DNA of 10,955 nucleotides from Desulfobacteraceae bacterium (GTDB lineage Bacteria; Desulfobacterota; Desulfobacteria; Desulfobacterales; SURF-15), in the NCBI GenBank assembly GCA_003599475.1, contig QZKK01000229.1:1-10955 (forward strand). Reading direction: 5' to 3'. The notes beneath the pieces are model-generated. The model worked only from the letters and a program-made list of their open reading frames with translations. It had not been told where the DNA came from and did no database searches. Positions 7,351-10,955 of this stretch are shown here, piece after piece. The position numbers and the translations under genes are program-made. Within the stretch, counting starts at the first letter, position 1; every line of letters starts with the position of its first letter.

Positions 7351-9096
7351 CTATTTTACCTGGGCGTCCTTCAAGATATCGGCCAGAGACTTCATCCGGT
7401 AGTCCCCCCTGGGTAAAAGCTGCAGCTCGCCGAGAGTGGTTGCGCCGCTGATGAAAAGGCGCAATCCTTCCTCGAAGAGCATATTGATGTTTTCTTTTTC
7501 CCGCGCCACACGCACCATGGCTTCCGCACCCTGCTTTTGCATGATGAGCTCGCGCATGGCGGCGCTCATGGAGATCAGTTCATAGACCGCCTGCCTCCCC
7601 GAATATCCCGACTGGCGGCACATGTTGCAGCCGCGGCCTCTCCTCATACTGTACTTGCGGGGGGTTTTCTGAATTTCATCGATGATCTCCTTGTCGAGTC
7701 CCGTATCCAACATCTCCACCCGTGTCGGTACGTATTCTTCCATGCAGTTGCTGCAGATTTTTCTGATCAGGCGCTGGTTTACGGCCGATACCAGGGTCGC
7801 AGAGAGGAGGAAATGCTCTACCCCCATATCGACCAGGCGGGCGATCGATCCGGCTGCATCCTCGGTATGCAGGGTCGTAAAGACGCGATGTCCCGTAAGG
7901 GACGCCTGGACGGCAATCTGGGCGGTGTCGAGATCCCGCACTTCACCGATGAGGATCACATCGGGGTCCTGGCGCATCAATGCCCGGAGGGCGCGGGCAT
8001 ACGTATAGCCGGCCTGGGGCATCAGCGAGCTCTGGTTCACATGCCCCCCCGCCAGGTATTCCACCGGGTCTTCCACCGTCACGATATTGAGGCCTACGTT
8101 GTTGATCTCGTTTATTACGGCATTGAGGCTGGTCGTCTTTCCGCTTCCCGTCGGCCCAGTGACAAGGTTGATGCCGCTGGGTCGGCGCACGCAGCGCCGA
8201 TAAATAAGCTCCATCCGCGGCGACATCTTGAGATCCCTGATGCGCCCGATAAAGGCGGCCTTATCCTTATCGAAAATGCGCATGACGACTTTTTCTCCGA
8301 AAATCATCGGGAGTGTCGAAACGCGGCAGTCGATGGAGTGGCCGTCGATCTTTGCCGAAAAAGATCCATCCTGGGGCAGGCGTCTTTCGTCGATCCTCAT
8401 GAGGGCATTCTTCTCGCTGGCCTTGACTTTGATCCGGCTGACGATCGCACTGTGCGATTCGGTAGGATAGGAGGTGGCCAGCTCCAAGACGCCGTCGATC
8501 CGCATTCGGACACAGACATTTTTTTCGTGCGGCTCAATGTGGATGTCGCTGGCGCCGAGGGAAACGGCTCGCTGCAGGATCCGATTGACAATACCGACAG
8601 AATCTCCCTTTTCCACCGAAAGGGGCACCGCCTTCACGTCCAGTTTGATCTGGTACATTTTGGAGATGCCTTCCTCGATGGCGGCCTGAGAAGCCAGAAC
8701 GGGATTGATCCGGCACTCCGTGATGACTTCAGCCTCTCTGATCGCGTCTTCCGACAGGGGATCCGCCATGGCGAGGGTGAGTTCTCGTACCTGATCATCG
8801 ATGATCTGGAACAGAGGGAGAACTTTCTGCTGCTTGCAGAACTCCAGGGGGAGGACGCGGTAGAGAGACTTGTCTACGACCTGAAAATTGTTTTCCGCGA
8901 TGTTTACGAAATCCACCCGGATATGCCCGGCGATTGCCTCCAGCATCAGATTTTCACTCACGTACTTCAAACGGATCAACGCTTCGCCGAGCGGAATCGA
9001 GAGTTCCCGGGATTTCTGGAGTGCGTGCTCAAGCTGCGATGTCGCGATGATCTTTCTCTCGATCAGCACTTCGCCCAGTCTTTTTACGGCCTTCAT
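7351..9096 (-). CDS. PilB/GspE/MshE-family type IV pilus or type II secretion assembly ATPase, 581 aa
   Basis: A hexameric AAA-like ATPase at the cytoplasmic face of the inner membrane that powers pilus extension or pseudopilus assembly. Residues 6-150 are an MshEN/T2SSE_N domain. Residues 180-205 (GASDIHIEPH...MRIDG) start the N2 domain. Walker A is GPTGSGKTT (314-322), the Asp box is TVEDPVEY (340-347), Walker B is DPDVILIGEVRD (377-388), and the His box is TGHRVFTTLHTED (401-413). Four cysteines, C448/C451 and C490/C493, form the zinc site typical of GspE/PilB assembly motors; retraction motors (PilT) lack it. Length is normal. The ATG overlaps the stop of the upstream STAS gene (ATGA, 9093-9096), so translation is coupled to a regulator. 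No other pilus or secretion gene is in the window. Pilus and secretion roles cannot be told apart from this protein alone. Confidence 0.95.
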   Translation of the reverse strand: MKAVKRLGEVLIERKIIATSQLEHALQKSRELSIPLGEALIRLKYVSENLMLEAIAGHIRVDFVNIAENNFQVVDKSLYRVLPLEFCKQQKVLPLFQIIDDQVRELTLAMADPLSEDAIREAEVITECRINPVLASQAAIEEGISKMYQIKLDVKAVPLSVEKGDSVGIVNRILQRAVSLGASDIHIEPHEKNVCVRMRIDGVLELATSYPTESHSAIVSRIKVKASEKNALMRIDERRLPQDGSFSAKIDGHSIDCRVSTLPMIFGEKVVMRIFDKDKAAFIGRIRDLKMSPRMELIYRRCVRRPSGINLVTGPTGSGKTTSLNAVINEINNVGLNIVTVEDPVEYLAGGHVNQSSLMPQAGYTYARALRALMRQDPDVILIGEVRDLDTAQIAVQASLTGHRVFTTLHTEDAAGSIARLVDMGVEHFLLSATLVSAVNQRLIRKICSNCMEEYVPTRVEMLDTGLDKEIIDEIQKTPRKYSMRRGRGCNMCRQSGYSGRQAVYELISMSAAMRELIMQKQGAEAMVRVAREKENINMLFEEGLRLFISGATTLGELQLLPRGDYRMKSLADILKDAQVK

Positions 9097-9455
9097 TTCT
9101 TCTTCTCCGCAAGGATGGCGTCCTGCAGGATCTTTATCCCTTCATGCTGCGTGGGGGTAACCTTGAGTTTCTGGTCCGCACGCGTGAGCCGGAAGATTTT
9201 TCCGACCGTTTCGTTGAGCCTGGCCAGGACCACCATGCCGTTTCTCTCGCTCAGCATTTTATGTGCGGCCATACAGGCGCCCAGTCCGGAGCTGTCCATG
9301 AAGCCCACCCGGCTCAGCTCGATGAGGATGAAATGAAAGTTCTTGTCGCGCAATTTCGCGACCTGGGCCTTAAACTCCTCTGCGGAGCTGGCCACCAGAT
9401 CGCCGGAGATGCCTACTGTCACCACATCCCCATCCATACCGATATTGAATTCCAT
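9093..9455 (-). CDS. STAS-domain anti-sigma factor antagonist (SpoIIAA/RsbV-like), copy next to pilB
   Basis: A 120-aa single STAS domain. The signature GFMDSSGLGACMAAHKM has the phosphorylatable Ser (S55) straight after Asp54. In SpoIIAA/RsbV-type partner switching the unphosphorylated form binds the HATPase kinase and releases its target, and phosphorylation of this Ser prevents binding. The C-terminus ends in a lysine-rich tail (AEKKK). The start ATG is preceded by a purine-rich stretch (AGGGGGAAGAAGGG, 9457-9470 on the opposite strand), and the gene lies 18 bp after the HATPase gene. Its 4-bp overlap with the pilB-like gene makes the ATPase the obvious candidate for a linked function. Confidence 0.92.
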   Translation of the reverse strand: MEFNIGMDGDVVTVGISGDLVASSAEEFKAQVAKLRDKNFHFILIELSRVGFMDSSGLGACMAAHKMLSERNGMVVLARLNETVGKIFRLTRADQKLKVTPTQHEGIKILQDAILAEKKK

Positions 9456-9473
9456 GCCCTTCTTCCCCCTTAT

Positions 9474-9914
9474 TCAGCCGTTCTTATCCTTGATCTTCTT
9501 GAAAAATGTCATGATATTTTTACCCTCCACGTACCTGTATTTCAGGTCGTCCACCAATTCCCTGATGATCGCGAGTCCGAACCCTCCCTCCTGCAATTCC
9601 TTTCCATCCCCCAAAACGGGCATCGAAACAGGCATCGTCGGATCGAATTGCTTCCCTTTGGTGATGATTTGGAAAACAACCATGGCCTCGTCGGCGAAGA
9701 CTTCTATCTCCACTTGGTCGGCGCCTGAATGCTCGACGGCGTTGTTCATGGCCTCGGTCGCAGCCAGACTGATCTCATCCGTTCGGGATGCGGCTTCCGG
9801 TCCCCGGTAATTTTCGCTGAGGAACCGGCCAAGCGCCGTCCGCACGCGATCCACATTCTTGAAGTCAGGTGCGATCTGAAAAGACAGCCGTTTTTCCATC
9901 CGATCCGGTCTCAT
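9474..9914 (-). CDS. Anti-sigma factor-type serine kinase/HATPase (RsbW/SpoIIAB-like)
   Basis: A small GHKL-type ATPase domain (HATPase_c_2). Numbered from the ATG at 9899, the N box is EAMNNAVEH (E49, N52, N53, E56, H57), which coordinates Mg-ATP, and the G2 region is EGGFGLAIIRELVDDLKY (104-121). The G1 box reads ITKGKQFDP where family members usually have an Asp two residues before the Gly, so the adenine-contacting Asp appears to be Thr80. Members phosphorylate STAS partners on Ser and sequester a sigma factor or another target. A frame upstream to 9962 is open but would overlap the STAS gene by 41 bp. ATG 9914 lies 7 bp past that gene's stop at 9922 and ATG 9899 fits the domain border best; neither has a strong ribosome site. 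No sigma factor gene is nearby. Confidence 0.88.
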   Translation of the reverse strand: MRPDRMEKRLSFQIAPDFKNVDRVRTALGRFLSENYRGPEAASRTDEISLAATEAMNNAVEHSGADQVEIEVFADEAMVVFQIITKGKQFDPTMPVSMPVLGDGKELQEGGFGLAIIRELVDDLKYRYVEGKNIMTFFKKIKDKNG

Positions 9915-9921
9915 TGCGCGG

Positions 9922-10269
9922 TCAATTGCCTGCTTCGTACAGCCGCTGGATTCCCTCTTCACGATCCGCTGCCATGATCAGCTTTTGGAAGGCGCCCGTC
10001 ATCTTCAACACCTTGGCCACAGCCTCGCCGGGTGAGAAAAAAACGATCAGGCCGTTTTGGTTGAGAAATTTCTTATGGGTTTCGATGCAAAGATTCAGAC
10101 CGGTGCTGTCGATAAAGTGAATGCCCCACATGTTGAGCAGAATATGCTTTATCTTCTGATCCTGCAGCGCCGTGATCTGATCTTTCAATTCGTCTGCCGT
10201 ACTCGCCGTGAGATCCCCGATGGGGGTTACTTCCGCCACCGCGCCTTTGATATCAACCTGGATAACCAT
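9922..10269 (-). CDS. STAS-domain anti-sigma factor antagonist, first copy
   Basis: A 115-aa single STAS domain with the signature HFIDSTGLNLCIETHKK. The predicted phospho-acceptor is S55 after Asp54, followed by Thr as in RsbV. The start is well supported by a GGAGGT ribosome site (10275-10280 on the opposite strand) five bases before the ATG. The gene follows the phosphatase by about 100 bp and directly precedes the HATPase gene. It differs clearly in sequence from the second STAS protein of the operon, so the two are old paralogues or independent recruits rather than a recent duplication. In the standard scheme the SpoIIE-type phosphatase would dephosphorylate it and the HATPase would phosphorylate it. 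Confidence 0.92.
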   Translation of the reverse strand: MVIQVDIKGAVAEVTPIGDLTASTADELKDQITALQDQKIKHILLNMWGIHFIDSTGLNLCIETHKKFLNQNGLIVFFSPGEAVAKVLKMTGAFQKLIMAADREEGIQRLYEAGN

Positions 10270-10274
10270 CGCTA

Positions 10275-10280
10275 ACCTCC
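10275..10280 (-). promoter_or_regulatory. Strong Shine-Dalgarno site of the first STAS gene
   Basis: GGAGGT on the minus strand, five bases before the ATG at 10269. It is the clearest ribosome binding site in the operon and fixes the start of that gene. Confidence 0.8.
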
Positions 10281-10371
10281 GAAATGATGAATCGCTCGCC
10301 CGTACCGGGGCGGCGTCCTTATCTTGTCGACAGGTTCAGTCAGGCAGGATCGATCCGGGAGCTCATTCCCT

Positions 10372-10955
10372 TTACTTCCTCTTCATAACGAACATCGTCA
10401 GATCGTCTGAAAAGTTCCCGTTGGTAAAGTGCGCGACCTGTCCAAATATCTTTTCCACCATCCGATCCGGACCGGCCATGTCCTCCGCGAGCAATGCACG
10501 AAGCCGCTCTTCTCCGAATTCCTCGCCCGAACCGTTCATGGCTTCCGTCAAGCCGTCGGTATAGAGGAAAAACGTAGCCCCGGAATGGAACTTGTGCGTG
10601 GCCGCCGTCCAGGTGTCATCGGCGTCCCATCCTAAAACGGGCCCTGTGGACTCTTTGGTCAGCAGGTCGCCTTTGCTCACAAGAAATACGGGATTGTGTC
10701 CTGCCGATACGAGGCTCAGTTCGTCTGCCCTTCGGTCGAATACCGTATAGACAAGCGACAGGAACATGCCGCTGTCCCCCAGGATGTCGCAGAGCATGCG
10801 GTTGGCCGTCTGAAGGATATCGATCGGATTCCGCATGGTGTGGCCAAGGGAGTGAAAGATGCCTTTGCTCACCGCCATGATGAGGGCCGATGAGGTGCTG
10901 TGCCCGGAGACATCGCCGATAATGAAATGGAGCCCGGCGTCTGTTTCCAGATCGG
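10372..10955 (-). CDS. SpoIIE/RsbU-family PP2C-type serine phosphatase, 5' end beyond the window
   Basis: Dephosphorylates STAS-domain antagonists and so switches their HATPase partner off its target. The visible 194 codons are the C-terminal part of a SpoIIE domain. GDVSGH (codons at 10900-10917) carries a metal-binding Asp. SAGHNP lies in the middle, and YTDGLTEAMNGSGEEFGEERL near the end holds the second metal-ligand Asp. The frame is open to the window edge upstream of the first internal ATG (10878), and the GDVSGH motif lies before that ATG, so the real start is outside. Members commonly have an N-terminal receiver, GAF, PAS or membrane sensor region, which is not visible here. The stop TAA is at 10372-10374, followed by a 102-bp gap to the first STAS gene in which I see no strong terminator. 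Confidence 0.93.
   Translation of the reverse strand, partial: DLETDAGLHFIIGDVSGHSTSSALIMAVSKGIFHSLGHTMRNPIDILQTANRMLCDILGDSGMFLSLVYTVFDRRADELSLVSAGHNPVFLVSKGDLLTKESTGPVLGWDADDTWTAATHKFHSGATFFLYTDGLTEAMNGSGEEFGEERLRALLAEDMAGPDRMVEKIFGQVAHFTNGNFSDDLTMFVMKRK

Noticed and set aside
7091..7402. Plus-strand frame between the antitoxin and the motor ATPase
   Set aside because: It overlaps the ends of two real minus-strand genes and has no family signature. The inner part (7163-7340) has some protein-like texture (VRKLYARMVAVSG, LAEVLAGEISLW), but not enough to call a gene.
7537..9336. 599-codon open frame on the plus strand opposite the motor ATPase
   Set aside because: It is His/Asp/Gly-rich shadow sequence of the ATPase and STAS genes, whose Walker and STAS motifs are unambiguous on the other strand.

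Overview
The window looks like a piece of a moderately GC-rich bacterial chromosome, probably Desulfobacterota or a close relative. That guess rests only on the style of the right-hand operon and on the GC-rich palindromic repeats at the left end. No rRNA, tRNA or taxonomic marker gene is present. I see no CRISPR array and no complete insertion sequence.

Layout. (1) 1-1328: no convincing intact gene. It holds three palindromic repeats in the first 255 bases and traces of decayed coding sequence. (2) 1329-5670, plus strand: a damaged defence locus. It contains a frameshifted, truncated NERD-domain gene, a full-length type I DNA methyltransferase subunit (hsdM, 707 aa), the N-terminal half of a DUF1016/YhcG-type gene, and the last third of hsdR. 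The DUF1016 gene and hsdR are joined by an apparent deletion at about 4474-4477, so hsdS (if it was there), the YhcG nuclease half and the HsdR nuclease/motor front are all missing. (3) 5671-6097: intergenic, with a short coding relic and an AT-rich palindrome. (4) 6098-7126, minus strand, lower GC: a Panacea-domain (SocA-like) antitoxin followed by a small gene that I read as its toxin partner. The toxin reading frame is broken in an A-run, so it has no uninterrupted ORF with a start codon. (5) 7351-10955, minus strand: a compact operon running right to left. It encodes a SpoIIE-type PP2C phosphatase (5' end outside the window), a STAS protein, an anti-sigma-type HATPase, a second STAS protein, and a PilB/GspE-family assembly ATPase whose start overlaps the second STAS gene by 4 bp.

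How they work together. The left half is a defence-island graveyard: only the methyltransferase subunit is full length, and with no specificity or motor subunit beside it restriction is not expected. The right half is an intact-looking partner-switching module (phosphatase, two STAS antagonists, one HATPase) physically coupled to a type IV pilus/type II secretion motor. This suggests that phosphorylation-dependent protein switching controls pilus or secretion assembly. Two details make the module unusual: the HATPase G1 box seems to lack its Asp, and the c-di-GMP-binding MshEN motif of the ATPase has Lys where both conserved glycines should be.
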